A DNA stretch of 64,000 nt from Brasenia schreberi (GCA_036023115.1 JAYKKT010000076.1:3782001-3846000), one strand, 5' to 3'; positions 1-10,116 are shown, numbered from the stretch's first letter. The notes: generated from the sequence alone by a model not told the origin. Program-made: numbers and translations.

Positions 1-254
1 TTTTGGCCATAATAGTGAGGCAGGTTCCCAGAGGGTCAGTATCTTAATCAAGAGTCACATCCTAGCCAGAATCGCCAACTGAAGTCCGAATCAGGGCCAT
101 CGGAATATCTTGTTACTAAAGCAAGGAGAAGATCGTTCACAGCCTGAGATTGTTTTTTCAAGTTGTTCTTTTAGCTCGTAGTTCTTTGATTTAATTTTCT
201 TTATATCATATTGATGATCTAAGGGGGAAATTGCACATTTTTTGCCAAAAACAG
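1..254 (+). other. Probable intron or upstream part of the BAHD gene
   Basis: No coding stretch is recognisable here. The segment ends in a T-rich run followed by a CAG acceptor at 252-254, immediately before the BAHD exon, so it is most simply the 3' part of an intron. The 5' exon that should carry the HxxxD catalytic motif is not seen and would lie to the left of the window, unless the gene is truncated. Confidence 0.45.
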
Positions 255-626
255 GAAGATGGTCTCTGGCATGCTGCACGTACAGTCAAGGAAGCTGTAG
301 CGGAGATTGATCGCAAGTACTTCCAATCCTTCATTGATTTCGGCGAACTGAGTAAAGGAGAAGGGCTATTACCCGCACAAGACATGGACGGCAACCTCAT
401 CTCGCCGAACCTGGAAGTCGATAGCTGGCTGAGTTTCGATTTTCACCGAATTGATATGGGAGGTGGCAGTACCCTTTCTGCTTTCTTTCCCTCATGGATC
501 CCAGTGGAGGGTGTCGTGGTGCTCATTCCCTCCCCATGCAAGGATAAGCAAGGGGTGGATGTGTATGTCACGTTGCTTGCGCACCACGCACAGACCTTCA
601 GAAGAATAGCTCACTCCCACCTGTGA
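255..626 (+). CDS. BAHD acyltransferase, C-terminal exon (partial)
   Basis: This exon encodes about 123 residues of the C-terminal half of a BAHD acyl-CoA-dependent acyltransferase, a cytosolic enzyme family that transfers acyl groups such as hydroxycinnamoyl to amines or alcohols. Seen: the motif VDSWLSFDFHRIDMGGG, matching the position of the family DFGWG motif (here DMGGG), then FFPSWIPVEGVVVLIPS, a typical BAHD C-terminal strand region, and a stop at 624-626. The reading frame is open upstream to 231, but an acceptor-like AG at 253-254 in phase with the frame makes 255 a better exon start. The catalytic HxxxD half is not in the window. The VDSWL and GGG wording is reminiscent of agmatine/putrescine hydroxycinnamoyltransferases, but that assignment is inference. 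No internal stop or frameshift is seen, unlike all the transposon genes to its right. Confidence 0.7.
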   Translation, partial: EDGLWHAARTVKEAVAEIDRKYFQSFIDFGELSKGEGLLPAQDMDGNLISPNLEVDSWLSFDFHRIDMGGGSTLSAFFPSWIPVEGVVVLIPSPCKDKQGVDVYVTLLAHHAQTFRRIAHSHL

Positions 627-1561
627 TATTTGTCATGGTCTTTATAAGCTGCATTTAGGAAGATTGCTAACGGCCTTCTCATAGCAAAGAGGAGAGATGT
701 GTTTCCTATTGTCTCAATTGGCTGAAGACGTTGAAGAATGTCAACATGCAATCTTAATTTTGTTGGTGCATTGACCGTTGACTAATGAATGAAAACATTG
801 AGGATTTGAACCTGAATGGCAATATTTCCACCATGTGCATACCAATAATCCCTTATGCATCAAAACAGAAATATCCTGATTACTATACGATCACATGTAT
901 TCATATCCAGGTGTTATGGAATTCAACTTAATAGGATCTTGTCTGTCTGTTTAGGTTTTAAATCCGAGTTAGAGAACTGATACTGAATCCATATCCCAAA
1001 AGCTGATTGGATATTTCCTACATGTCCGCAAATTTGAATGCAAAACTTCATATCTGAACCTGAATACTATATGATCACATCTACATCACATTACAACATG
1101 TATTCAGTTTATCGACTCTGGATTAATGTCCAATATTGATCTATATCTGTTGTCACTCTGTCAATTCGATATGGCATGATTTGCTTCGGTGTGTCAAAGG
1201 GATATGTGATGGGATTAGGCAAGTGTTTGGGACCTTGGGAATCCTTTAAGACAGTATTGTAGGCAGACATCGACCAATAACCGAGGCTGATTCATGAGGA
1301 AGAAGAGAAGGGAGAGAGGAAGGGATGTTGACTGGCTATGGCTTATTCTTAGGAAAGCGGTAGCAGTCATCGACCAATAACCATGAAAGTAATGGTGTAG
1401 GAAACTAAGAGCGTAGGAATGTAAATATGTATAAAAGTAGGCAACATAATGTAAACAGCAGAAAATTAAAAGAAAACTTGAGACTAAAGGATAGAAAATG
1501 AATGAAATGTAGAAGGCTGTTCGATTGATTGTGGATCTTTCTTATATACATTTAGCGCGTC

Positions 1562-1587
1562 TGTGTGTGTGTGAGAGAGAGAGAGAG
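1562..1587. repeat. (TG)n(GA)n microsatellite
   Basis: A short TG run is followed directly by a GA run. Seen directly in the sequence. Confidence 0.9.
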
Positions 1588-1805
1588 CACTGTGACATTT
1601 TGGCGTGACCCTTGATCTTACGGTTTTCCTATGTAGACTTTCCTTGATTAATCGGCTAATCTCTTGCCTGAGAAGTCAATTTTACCTTTTTTTCCGCCTC
1701 CTCTATTAGAGGTCATTCCTCTCCACTCCGGCGAAGCGACTTCCTTTTCTGATTTGTAGGTACGACCATGACGTCGGCTTCAGATTTTGCCACGATACTT
1801 AAAGT

Positions 1806-1809
<4 letters not shown>

Positions 1810-1840
<31 letters not shown>
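1810..1840. repeat. (CT)n microsatellite
   Basis: About 15 CT units without interruption. Seen directly. Confidence 0.95.
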
Positions 1841-1842
<2 letters not shown>

Positions 1843-2512
1843 CAGCCTCATTATTCCCTCATCCTTCCATCTTCTCATGCTCCCTCTTTCCCACAATGCT
1901 TATCGACATTGCATCAACTCCCTTCCTTTCCTTCATGAGGCGGTCGATTGTTTGGCTATTTGAGTAGCCTTGAGTAACATATGTGCTCCTTAGTTTCTTA
2001 ACTTTGGTTCTTACGGCATCGCCCCCAATGATCTTCAACCAAGATGCTGAGGTCAGCGTATCATGTCTTTGCCTAAAATGCTTGCCAATTTAAGCACATT
2101 AAATGCTACTCTTGAAATTTTTGCAAAGCTAAGATTGAGACCCTGAATCATCCACCCGATCCATGACATCCACAGACTACCACTTCCATTGATCCTGAGC
2201 GATGATGACGGGCACGGAGGAGCCCTAGTGCCACCTTCAGTGGCAGTTCCTTAAGGCTTGCTTTTCAATGCAATGCTCTTTTAGCGACATCCTTCTGGGT
2301 TTCCTCTAATGGAATCTTCTTCGTCGGTCCTCTTGTTATTTCACATTGTAATTTGATGTAAGGAAGGCACATATAGCTCATATATCAGTCACGAACTGCT
2401 TCTTGTAGTGTGTTGTTTCGTGGTTATTGCAATATGCGCAGTTCGAGGGTGGTGATGGCCATCAAGTCATCGACTTGATACTTTATGGCTTTCATAGCTC
2501 CGAGTTGTAAAA

Positions 2513-2513
<1 letters not shown>

Positions 2514-2592
<79 letters not shown>
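2514..2592. repeat. (AT)n microsatellite, about 39 units
   Basis: An uninterrupted AT run of almost 80 bases, about 150 bases left of the type-1 LTR. The open frames encoding Ile-Tyr repeats here are artefacts of the repeat. Confidence 0.97.
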
Positions 2593-2594
<2 letters not shown>

Positions 2595-2738
2595 CCGTTG
2601 GTATCCTCTCTTTGTACCCATTATTAGACATGGCCAGTTTCAACCATAACCGAATCGGGTTAGGAACTGATTGGATCCAAAACCAGAATTGGGACTCACC
2701 CAATTCGTTTCCGATTTCAACTTTACAAAATTGGTATT

Positions 2739-4880
2739 TGTAAACGTGAAATTTTTACTCCAAGCCTATATAGAGACTTGAAATAAAAGTTTCAACTCTA
2801 CTTTATGCGTGAGCGTGCCAGCTAGTTTTCTAAAAACTAGTAGAATTGAATTTGACGGGCGATTGTGGCTAAGCGAGCTCTTTTCGCTTTAGACCTTATT
2901 CAACCAATGCTCAAGGGTCAATCTAAGCACTTAAGAATTCCAACTAAATAGGTGAGACTTCCAAATTCACGTGAAAAACAAAGGTGTTAGAGTGAAAACA
3001 TGTGCACTTGACTCAAGTTTCAAAATGAACAAGTTTTGAAAAATAAAAAGTTTTGTTTTCAGGACTTGTTTCCCAAATTCTTTTGAATGCTTTTCAGACC
3101 TCCTAAAATCATCAAATTTTACAGGCCGAAGCATGAGATGTGGAGAGTCTGGAGCATCTTTCAGATCGTGATTCGAAGTTGTATTGTTGTAGAATTAAAT
3201 CTGGGAAGTGTTTCTACTCATGCACCCGAAACTGTTCTATCATAGAAATATAGAGACTCAAAGATGAGCCTCAGTACTTAGAGTTCCAAATTTAATGAAC
3301 TTAGATGAAAAGCTATAGATGTCAGCTTTCTAATGAATCAAAATTCATCGATTTTGGATACCCACATACATAGTTATGGGATGAATACCCAGACTCTATT
3401 GCAGGAAAACTGATTGGATAAACAGTTTACAAAAACTTTTCCGATTTTGCACAATTTTAATTATGATGTTGGACGACCCTAAAATTCTTAAAAATTTTAT
3501 TAGAAGTAGGCCTTTATGTGTAAAATAAGTGTGCAAAGTTTTGGAATAATTGGAGAGGAGGTTCAAGAATTAAAAAGCAAGAAATCCACATATGCAGAGA
3601 TGATGACATCCAGTTTTCAAGTTTTTAGAATCATACGTGATGCAAACTCACGAATTAAAAGCAGCAACACAACAATTCAAATTGAAATTGCTGAAGGAAA
3701 ATAAATTGAAATATACTTAATAGCTTAAGCATAGAGGAGACTAGAGAATATAGAGTGTTTATACAATATAGTGAGGTAAAATCAAGTAATCAAACACATA
3801 GAGTGCATAATCAAAGAAAGAGAAATTTTAGCAACAATCTACTTCTATTACATCATGGGGAAAGACAAAGCTCTATTAATATAATCCCTTTTGAATTGAA
3901 TTTTAAGAAGAGATGTGAAAGAAATAAAATGGAGTAGCACTTACTCGGACTTACATAAGAAAACGTCCTCCAAGGTAATGGTCGGTCACCCCTTTCTTCA
4001 CCCTTTCCCCTTTTCTTGATCACTCAACTCTCACCAATCGTGGCCTATCTTCTACACTCCATTTTCCCTCTCTAGGTTATTCCCTAACAGCTCTCACAAC
4101 TCACACAACTCTCAAAGTGCAGCACCTTGCTAGCCTCTCCTTCTCTCTCCCAAGATCCCAAGATGAATCCCGCCCCCCCGCCCTTGGCCTTAATTTATAG
4201 GCCAAGGGGGGGCTCTTCTAGGCCCTTCCTTGGAGCGGGTGACCCAAGGGTCCAAACCCAGTCCCAAGGTCCATCAAATCACGTGACCTTGGTGGTCCAT
4301 TGTGGTCAAATGTGGACCAGCCCCATGTGGGCTGGTTTAGCCTTGAGTCTCATGCCTTGGTCCTAACCGATTAGACTTGAAGGCAACTCGGCTAGACTTG
4401 ATCGACCTCTTGGGTAGCTTGCCTTGTCCTTGCTTGATTTTAAGTTGATATATGGGCTGGATAAACATTTGATAAGCCTTTGGAATCAGCACCTAAGTTC
4501 CACCATTTCAAATTTGAAATAAATTGGCCCATCCTTATCCCAAGGTTACATTTGATCCAAACGGCTCCTTGATTTGAATCAATAACCAACTCGAGTTGCT
4601 TTCATGTTGGCCCATTTAATTTTGATTTGTTGATGAAGATATACTCTTGATTTAGTCCACTCCTCTACTTCCGAGCTTGAGCTCGATCTTGGATTGAATT
4701 GGGCCCCACCTATTCGCCTGATTTGCTCGAATCATTTGAACTTCTTAACTTCAATTTAAAACCTTTAATTTAAAACATTTTTAAAAGATTTGAACTTTTC
4801 ATTTAAAACAAAAGGTTTTAAATCATTTGAACTTTCAAAATTGGGAGTGTTAGGAAAATTTTTAATTTAGAGTGTTTACA
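2739..4880 (-). mobile_element. Type-1 LTR, 3' LTR of element A
   Basis: A 2142-bp LTR with TG...CA ends (TGTAAAC at both ends when each is read from its own strand). On the minus strand it is preceded by the polypurine tract of element A, which fixes orientation and 3' status. It is homologous to 14296-16490 and 17950-20242. It contains the palindromic TATA region, and the CTAG foldback at 2822-2840. Confidence 0.88.
4181..4208 (-). promoter_or_regulatory. TATA box inside a 10-bp inverted repeat (type-1 LTR)
   Basis: CCCTTGGCCT (4181-4190) and AGGCCAAGGG (4199-4208) are perfect reverse complements around an 8-base spacer. Read on the minus strand, the transcription direction of element A, the spacer supplies a TATAAATTA box. 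A GC-rich tract (GGGCGGG-like) follows downstream. The same arrangement recurs in other type-1 and type-3 LTRs. Confidence 0.7.
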
Positions 4881-4898
4881 GATGCCCTTCTTTGGCAT
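4881..4898 (-). other. Polypurine tract of element A
   Basis: On the minus strand the sequence TGCCAAAGAAGGGCATC directly abuts the 3' LTR. The same element, AAAGAGGRGCATC, abuts the 3' LTRs of elements B and D. Its role is to prime plus-strand DNA synthesis. Confidence 0.75.
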
Positions 4899-6086
4899 TA
4901 ATCTAAATTTATTTGGATAATAGTAAAGAAGAGAAACACTCTTTTTGATTTACTTCCCAAATTATTCTTGAGAATATAAATCATCCTTCATTTCATAAGA
5001 TCCTTTTTCTTGGATTATAGAGGAGGGGATTTCAGCCAAAGGGGACTTGACCTATCTTGGGTGTTTGTCCTAAACATGATCATGCATGGACAACTTTGGA
5101 TGCATGCATGGTGTGTGATGTAAATGGAGTGTGAGATTTTAGAGACTCAGTTAAGAGATGAATGAGGTTAGGGAGAGCCTATGAAGGCCGGCTACCCCAA
5201 GTAGGATAATCCCATGTCATTTGATACTTCGGGTTTTCAAAATTCATTTTCAAAGGGAACTCCTTTTAGTTTCTATCAAAAGGACTTCCGATTTTTCATA
5301 TTTCCCCTCATTTGAGTTTCAATACTCACTACTTAGCAGAGGTTTTGTAGGAAATTTTGGAAAATATTTCAAAATTCCATTTCCCACACAACAAAGTCTA
5401 ATTCTCAAACAAAATGAAATCTAAATAAGTAGATTCTATTACTACTTTAGGATTTTCATGGATAAATCTTTCTCCATTGGGATAAGTTGTAGGGATATGA
5501 AAAAGAGTTACCACGGTCCCTTCTGAAGCATCCCGTGGTTTAAGGCAAAGAGACGAAAAATTGTTCTTTTGAGCTTTGGCATTTTTCTTTTCTATCAACA
5601 TGGAGGGCCTCCTTTTCTTTTTCTTTTTAGAGGATTTTTTTCATATTTTCTTTCTTTTTCTTTTTTTCTTTTTCATTCAAAGAGAAGACCTCTTTCGGAG
5701 GAATTTTTGTATTCCCTTTTTCTATTTGAAGGAAGACCTCTTTTTGAAGGAATTTTTGTATTCTCTTTTCTTTTGATTTGTCAATCTTCCTTTTGAGGAG
5801 AGAAGAAAAAACGGAGAAAACTTATCCCTTTGGTTACTCGATTTAACCAAGATCATCCTATTTCATAATAACATCTACCATTTGAAAATATTTTGCTATA
5901 TCGAACAATGCTCTATTTTGTAAGCCAAAGGTTTTTGAAATGTTACCACATGATTTTGAAAACTCTACTTTTCATAAATCATCAATTCCCTAATTCAGGG
6001 TCATATGATCAACCTTGATCCTTCTTTCAAGAAGTTCAAAAGAGATCAATTTTAAAATCTTTTCTAAAAGAAATTTAACATAGGCC
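4899..6086 (-). other. Purine-rich 3' region between integrase and 3' LTR (element A)
   Basis: About 1.2 kb on the minus strand between the integrase stop and the PPT. It contains reiterated purine-rich units around 5600-5800 with an AAAGAGGTCTTCC core. It also holds a block around 5520-5550 (CCACGGGATGCTTCAGAAGG) that recurs in the same place in elements B, C and D. A short frame (5398-5601) reads through the block, but the frame is not kept in element B, so I do not call a gene. Confidence 0.6.
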
Positions 6087-6941
6087 CTATACATAATATT
6101 TTTTCAAGTATTGAGCATTTATAAGGTCTACTAAATTTCTACCTTCAACGCCAATTAACCAATATGCATTGTTGATAGTTGTTCCCCTTACAACATAGGG
6201 ACCATCCCACTTGGGCTGCCACTTTCCAAGTGGATGTGAGCCACGATGGTGGATGATTTTCAATACAAGGTCTTCCACTTTGAAGTGGCGAGCCTTCATG
6301 TACTTTTCATAATGTCAGGCTATCCTTTGCCGGTATGCATGTGCATGATCTATAGCAAGGAGCCTTTTCTCATCTAACAAATCAAGCTCAGTCATTGTAT
6401 CATGTTGTAAAGTCTCTAGTGGTAGGTTGAGTGCAAGTGATGTATGAAATGAATGCAATTTGGTATGAATGGGGAGTATGGCATTTGTACCGTAGACCAA
6501 CTCGAATGGTGTGACATTTGTGGGTGTTTTGATGGAAGTTCTATAAGCCCATAAGGCTTCATCAAGCTTTTCATGCCATGTCATACCCTTCTCTAAGGTT
6601 TTCTCAATGATGCTTATGAGAGTCTTGTTCGTGGCTTCGGCTTGGCCGTTGCCTTGAGGGTAGTAGGGCGATGAGAAGTGTTGAATTATGCAATAGGTAT
6701 TACATAACTTTTCCATCTTCTCATTCTTGAAGGGTGTGCCATTATCGGATACTAGGTCTCTTGGAACTCCAAATCGAGCCAAGATATTTTTCTTAATGAA
6801 TGCCACTACATATTGTCCTTGGACATTAGCCAAGGAGGTAGCTTCAACCCATTTAGAAAAATATTCGGTGGCTGCTAATATGAACCTATGTCCATTGGAC
6901 GCAATTGGGGATATTGGTCCTATGATATCAAATGCCCACAT
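6087..6941 (-). pseudogene. Integrase core and C-terminus, element A
   Basis: The catalytic DDE core of a Ty3/Gypsy integrase, which joins retrotransposon cDNA to host DNA. Seen: first Asp in MWAFDIIGP, second in VSDNGTPF, Glu in GNGQAEATNK, then a C-terminal domain with the GPY/F-type motif WDGPYVV ending at YLKKYYV. No chromodomain follows, which fits Tat/Athila and not chromoviruses. A TGA at 6315-6317, where the other copies have CGA (Arg), splits the core from the C-terminal part; otherwise the frame is open. It continues from the zinc-finger/RNase H region in the same frame, with only a TGA (6951-6953) between them. Confidence 0.88.
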
Positions 6942-6950
6942 AGTGAAGGG

Positions 6951-8009
6951 TCATGGGCTTACAATGGAATACAAGGTGGACGATAAAATATGGATGGCAT
7001 GTCCATGCACTTGACATTGATGACATTTCGTAACATGATCATGGCAATCTTGCTTAAGGGTGGACCAAAAATAGCTTGCCCTAAGTATCTTCATGGCCAT
7101 CATATTTGCATTGACATGGCCTCCACATTCTCCATCGTGGAACTCATGCATTATAGTCCTAGCCTCATCAAGGTCTACACATCTCAACAAGATGCCTGTG
7201 AAACTCTTTTTATAAAGAACCCCTCCCAAAATCACATATCGGGTTATAATTTTTTGAATCAAAGCTTTATCTTTAGAAGAAGCAAATTCGAGAAATCCTC
7301 CATTTTCTAAAAAGTTTTTAATATCATGAAACCATGGTTTTTCAATTGGATTTTGGTCATTTTGGCAAATCTCCAAATCATGAGTGGATGGAGTGGATGA
7401 ATGCCAAATTTCTAAGGATCGAGTTCCTATGGTGGGATCGACCCTTAGAGATGAGCCTAGGGATGAGAAGGCATCTGCTATGGTGTTGTCCTCTCTACCT
7501 ATGTGAGTGAGTATGCATGATTTGAAAGAATCGACCAATCTAGTGGCCAATTCATGGTATGGTATAAGTTTTTCATTTTTGACTTGCCAAATTTTTGAAA
7601 CTTGGTTTATAACAAGCATGGAATCTCCAAAAACTTCAATACATGATGCCCCTAGATTTTTCAAAATTTTTAGGCCTTGTATGAGTACTTCATACTCGAA
7701 CATATTATTTGAGCATGCAAAATCTAGTTGAATGGCAATAAGGATCTCTCCCTTTTTAGGGGATATGAGGATGACTCCTACACCTGCCCCTTGTTGATTC
7801 CTTGCCCCATCAAAATACATTTTCCATACTTGATCTTCATTAAAACAATTTGCTAAAACATGGTTTTGAAATTCAATTGTGAATATGCCTTCATCGGGCA
7901 TTTCATCAAGTATGGGATATGTATCTTCAAGAGGTAATTCGGCCACATGATCGGCTAGGGCTTGTCCCTTAATGGAGGTTTGATGATGAAACTTTAAATC
8001 ATACTCCAT
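6951..8009 (-). pseudogene. Archaeal-type RNase H and integrase zinc finger, element A
   Basis: An open segment of 352 residues. Around residues 60-190 is a second, archaeal-type RNase H, the hallmark of the Tat lineage: YFDGARNQ, NMFEYEVLI, VFGDSMLV and NTIADAFSS supply the acidic residues. Residues about 285-340 form the H2C2 zinc finger of integrase (HEFHDGECGGH, then KCHQCQ). The segment ends at a TGA at 6951-6953 where the other copies have TGG (Trp). Upstream, another TGG-to-TGA at 8022-8024 separates it from the RT-linked RNase H. The domain removes the RNA strand during reverse transcription. Confidence 0.88.
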
Positions 8010-8024
8010 TAAGAGGAGCTGTCA

Positions 8025-8701
8025 TTTACCTGGCCTACCCGTTAGGATAGGTTTTTCAAACAAGTGCTTGATTGGATCAAGCTTAGACACTATCCAAATT
8101 TCATGGTCTAGAAAATAATGTCTAAAATTTTGACAAGCTCATACCAATACCAAGCACGTTTTCTTCATGGCTTGATAATTTTATGCCAATAGAGTTTTTG
8201 AAATGTAATAAATGGCATACTCCTAAGACTATCATTCTCATATTGAGCAAGTAAAACACCCAATGCATTCGTATGAATGAAAATATAAAGCAATAAAGGT
8301 TTTCCTTGCTTTGAAGGTTTTAAAATCGGAGGATTCTCCAAATAAGTTTTAAATCTTTCAAAAGTTTTTTGGCAATCATCATCCCATTCAAATTTAACCC
8401 CTTTTCTCAAAAGCCTATTGAAAGGTTCGCATCTTGTTGCTAGATTGGAGATAAATCTCCTAATTGCTTGGAGCCAACCTTGGAGGCTTCAGATTTGGGT
8501 CAAGTTGGAGGGCAGAGGCATGTCTATGATGGCTCAACACTTAGAGGGGTCGACTTCAATGCCCCTTTGCCTTATCATAAACCCTAAGAGTTTTCTCGAT
8601 TCCACTCTAAAAACATATTTTTGAGGGTTTAGCTTCACTTTATAAAGCCTAAGTATTTCGAAAACCTTTTGCAAAGATTCTATGTGTGTGCATCGGGTTT
8701 T
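8025..8701 (-). pseudogene. RT connection and RT-linked RNase H, element A (broken)
   Basis: This stretch joins RT to the archaeal-type RNase H. Recognisable on the minus strand are a thumb/connection region with LNPQKYVF, then RKGVKFEWDDDCQKTFERFK and KPLLLYIFIHTNALGVLLAQ of the Ty3-type RNase H-like domain. TGA stops at 8534-8536 and 8489-8491 stand where elements B and C have CGA. A frameshift near 8225 separates this region from the downstream frame. In this lineage the RT-linked RNase H usually lacks full catalytic residues, and the archaeal-type domain is thought to take over. Confidence 0.8.
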
Positions 8702-9139
8702 TTATTTTACCAAAAGATCATCCACATATACTTCCAAGAGCTCATGAATTTGATTATAGAAAATGGTGGTCATGGCTCTTTGGTATGTGGCACCGGTATT
8801 TTTCAAACCAAATGGCATAATCGTGTAACAGTATGTGCCCCAAGGTGTAGTAAAAGCAGTTTTTGCCTGATCTTTTGGTGCTAACTTGATTTGATTATAA
8901 CCCGAATAGCCATCCATAAAAGAAAACATTTCCTGATTTGCAGTGCTATCCACTATCAAATCAATGTTTGGAAGAGGAAAATTATTTTTTGGAGTGGCTT
9001 TGTTCAAATTTTTAAAATCAATGCAAATTCGAATTTTCCCATTGGATTTTCGAACTACAACAATATTTGAAAGCCATTCGGAATAAGCAATGGGTTTTAT
9101 AAATCTGGCTTTTAAAAGATCTTCTAAACCCTCTTTCAC
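8702..9139 (-). pseudogene. Reverse transcriptase core, element A
   Basis: The fingers/palm part of a Ty3/Gypsy RT of 145 residues: FIKPIAYSEWLSNIVVVRK, then IRICIDFKNLN, then FSFMDGYSGYNQI with the first catalytic Asp, TPWGTYCYTIMPFGLKN, and the active-site box YVDD. The frame ends in TAA (8702-8704) only four codons after YVDD. Element C carries the identical TAA, while element B has TCC there. The frame upstream is shifted because RT N-terminal codons were deleted near 9157. Confidence 0.9.
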
Positions 9140-9705
9140 TTGGGAGTGAATATCTCACTCCCTAGGTTGATTTCTACAAAATCCCCTACTACAGAATTTG
9201 AAGGTTTTTCCAAGTCAAGGATTCTATGAAATTTGGGAAGCTCGGAAGCTTGATCTTCTTCTTGGATAAGGGGATCTTCCTCCTTGCTTTGATCATTCTC
9301 AAGCACTTTAATTTCTAGGAAAGTGCTAGGCAAAAGAGTGGGATTGTGAATGACAATTTTCGGCAATTTTGGTTTGAGAATATATACAATTTTTAAAGAA
9401 CTCGAAAATGGGCTTTGTACATGGCCAATATTTTTTGAATTTTCAAAATTTTCAATTTTTTTGTCTTTTTCAAAACAAATGCTAGAAGGACGAATATACC
9501 AAACTTTTTTTTTGGTATTTTTAGATTTTTTAATGTTTTTGGATTTTTGCAAACAAAGACTAGGAGAAGGAACATAAACCACATTCTTTTTCAAATTTTC
9601 AGATTTTTCAAATGTTTTTGGGTTTTGAAGATTTTCTAAATTTTTTTGGCTTTTGAAAATATATAATTTTTTTGGATTTTTGGATAAGGAGGAGTCTTCT
9701 ATCAA
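9136..9705 (-). pseudogene. ORF2 N-terminal linker, element A
   Basis: An open segment of 189 residues starting with a Met and the acidic EDSSLSKN, followed by a Lys/Asn-rich, low-complexity stretch and an acidic part (SKEEDPLIQEEDQASELPKF). It corresponds to the N-terminus of ORF2 in elements C and B. Its function is unknown to me; position and composition suggest a flexible linker ahead of RT. It ends in EINLGSEI, where about 65 codons of the RT N-terminus present in elements B and C are missing. Confidence 0.65.
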
Positions 9706-9789
9706 ACCTACAAAGCAAACACCATGAATTACACTCTAAACAAGAGGTCTAAGTCATAGGTCTCGGTGTTAGTGGTTTCTAGGGCACCG
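9706..9789 (-). other. ORF1-ORF2 junction of element A
   Basis: On the minus strand this holds the degenerate end of the gag-pro frame (DLLFRV-like) and then TTTGCTTTGTAG directly before the ORF2 start. The same junction is present in elements B and C. Homology to them ends here. Confidence 0.6.
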
Positions 9790-9900
9790 TATTGGAAAGA
9801 AACAATGAAGAATGATCTAGCTTATTGTAAGTTAACTGCTAACATGGCACAAGATAAGGCTCTGTGGAAACAAAGAATCCATGTAGTTGACCCCGTCTAG
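9790..9900 (+). pseudogene. LINE (non-LTR retrotransposon) C-terminal tail
   Basis: A frame of 36 codons ends in TAG at 9898-9900 and reads WKETMKNDLAYCKLTANM then AQDKALWKQRIHVVDPV. This pattern (W-K-x-x-x-x-x-D-L, later D-x-A-x-W-x-x-R-I-H-V-x-D-P) is what I recognise as the extreme C-terminus of plant LINE ORF2 proteins, after the RT. Only the tail remains, consistent with a LINE 5' truncation. It abuts element A directly. A chance frame is possible given the length. Confidence 0.5.
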
Positions 9901-10116
9901 TATAGAAAAAGGCTTTGTTATTGTTGTTTGTATCTGGAAGCAAGCAGGACCCCACTAACCCGATAAGAGCAAGGTCCACCCACCATGGAGATAAGAGCTC
10001 ACCTTTGTTTTTTAGGTGTTAGGCAAACCGCATATGACTAGGGATGGTAATATTGACCCGACCCCTGGGGGAAATACCCAACTTGCCTTCGGGGATAAAA
10101 TGCATGATCCAGAGCC
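9901..10116. other. Unassigned; probable LINE 3' UTR and a hAT-like terminus
   Basis: The first part is likely the LINE 3' UTR (it contains TGTTATTGTTGTTTG). At 10039 the sequence TAGGGATGG resembles the terminal repeat of Ac/hAT-type elements and is followed by the GACCCGACCCC-type sequence common in such non-autonomous elements. No second end was found. Confidence 0.3.

Larger units (their letters stand above)
627..2738. other. Intergenic DNA, no gene seen
   Basis: AT-rich, non-repetitive-looking sequence downstream of the BAHD exon. It holds three microsatellites (listed separately) and a 15-bp direct repeat, CATCGACCAATAACC, near 1268 and 1369. I see no coding region longer than chance. 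The right boundary is the terminal TG of the type-1 LTR at 2739. Confidence 0.6.
2739..9789 (-). mobile_element. Element A: Ty3/Gypsy (Tat-like) retrotransposon, 5' part missing
   Basis: Reading leftward, the element has the tail of ORF1, ORF2 (linker, RT, RNase H, archaeal-type RNase H, integrase), a purine-rich 3' region, a polypurine tract and a type-1 3' LTR. The gag, most of protease, the PBS and the 5' LTR are missing: homology to elements B and C stops at about 9789, where a LINE tail begins. The pol frame carries five stops explained by CGA-to-TGA or TGG-to-TGA changes, one further TAA, a frameshift near 8225 and a deletion near 9157. The dual RNase H and integrase without chromodomain place it in the Tat lineage. 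It is most similar to element C. Confidence 0.88.

Noticed and set aside
2424..2703. Ile-Tyr repeat proteins
   Set aside because: Translation of an AT microsatellite.
6087..6299. Chromodomain at the integrase C-terminus
   Set aside because: After the GPY/F-type module the protein ends; no chromodomain residues are seen in A, B or C.
6727..7014. Plus-strand frames opposite integrase and RNase H of element A
   Set aside because: Antisense of conserved pol; the minus strand has the motifs.
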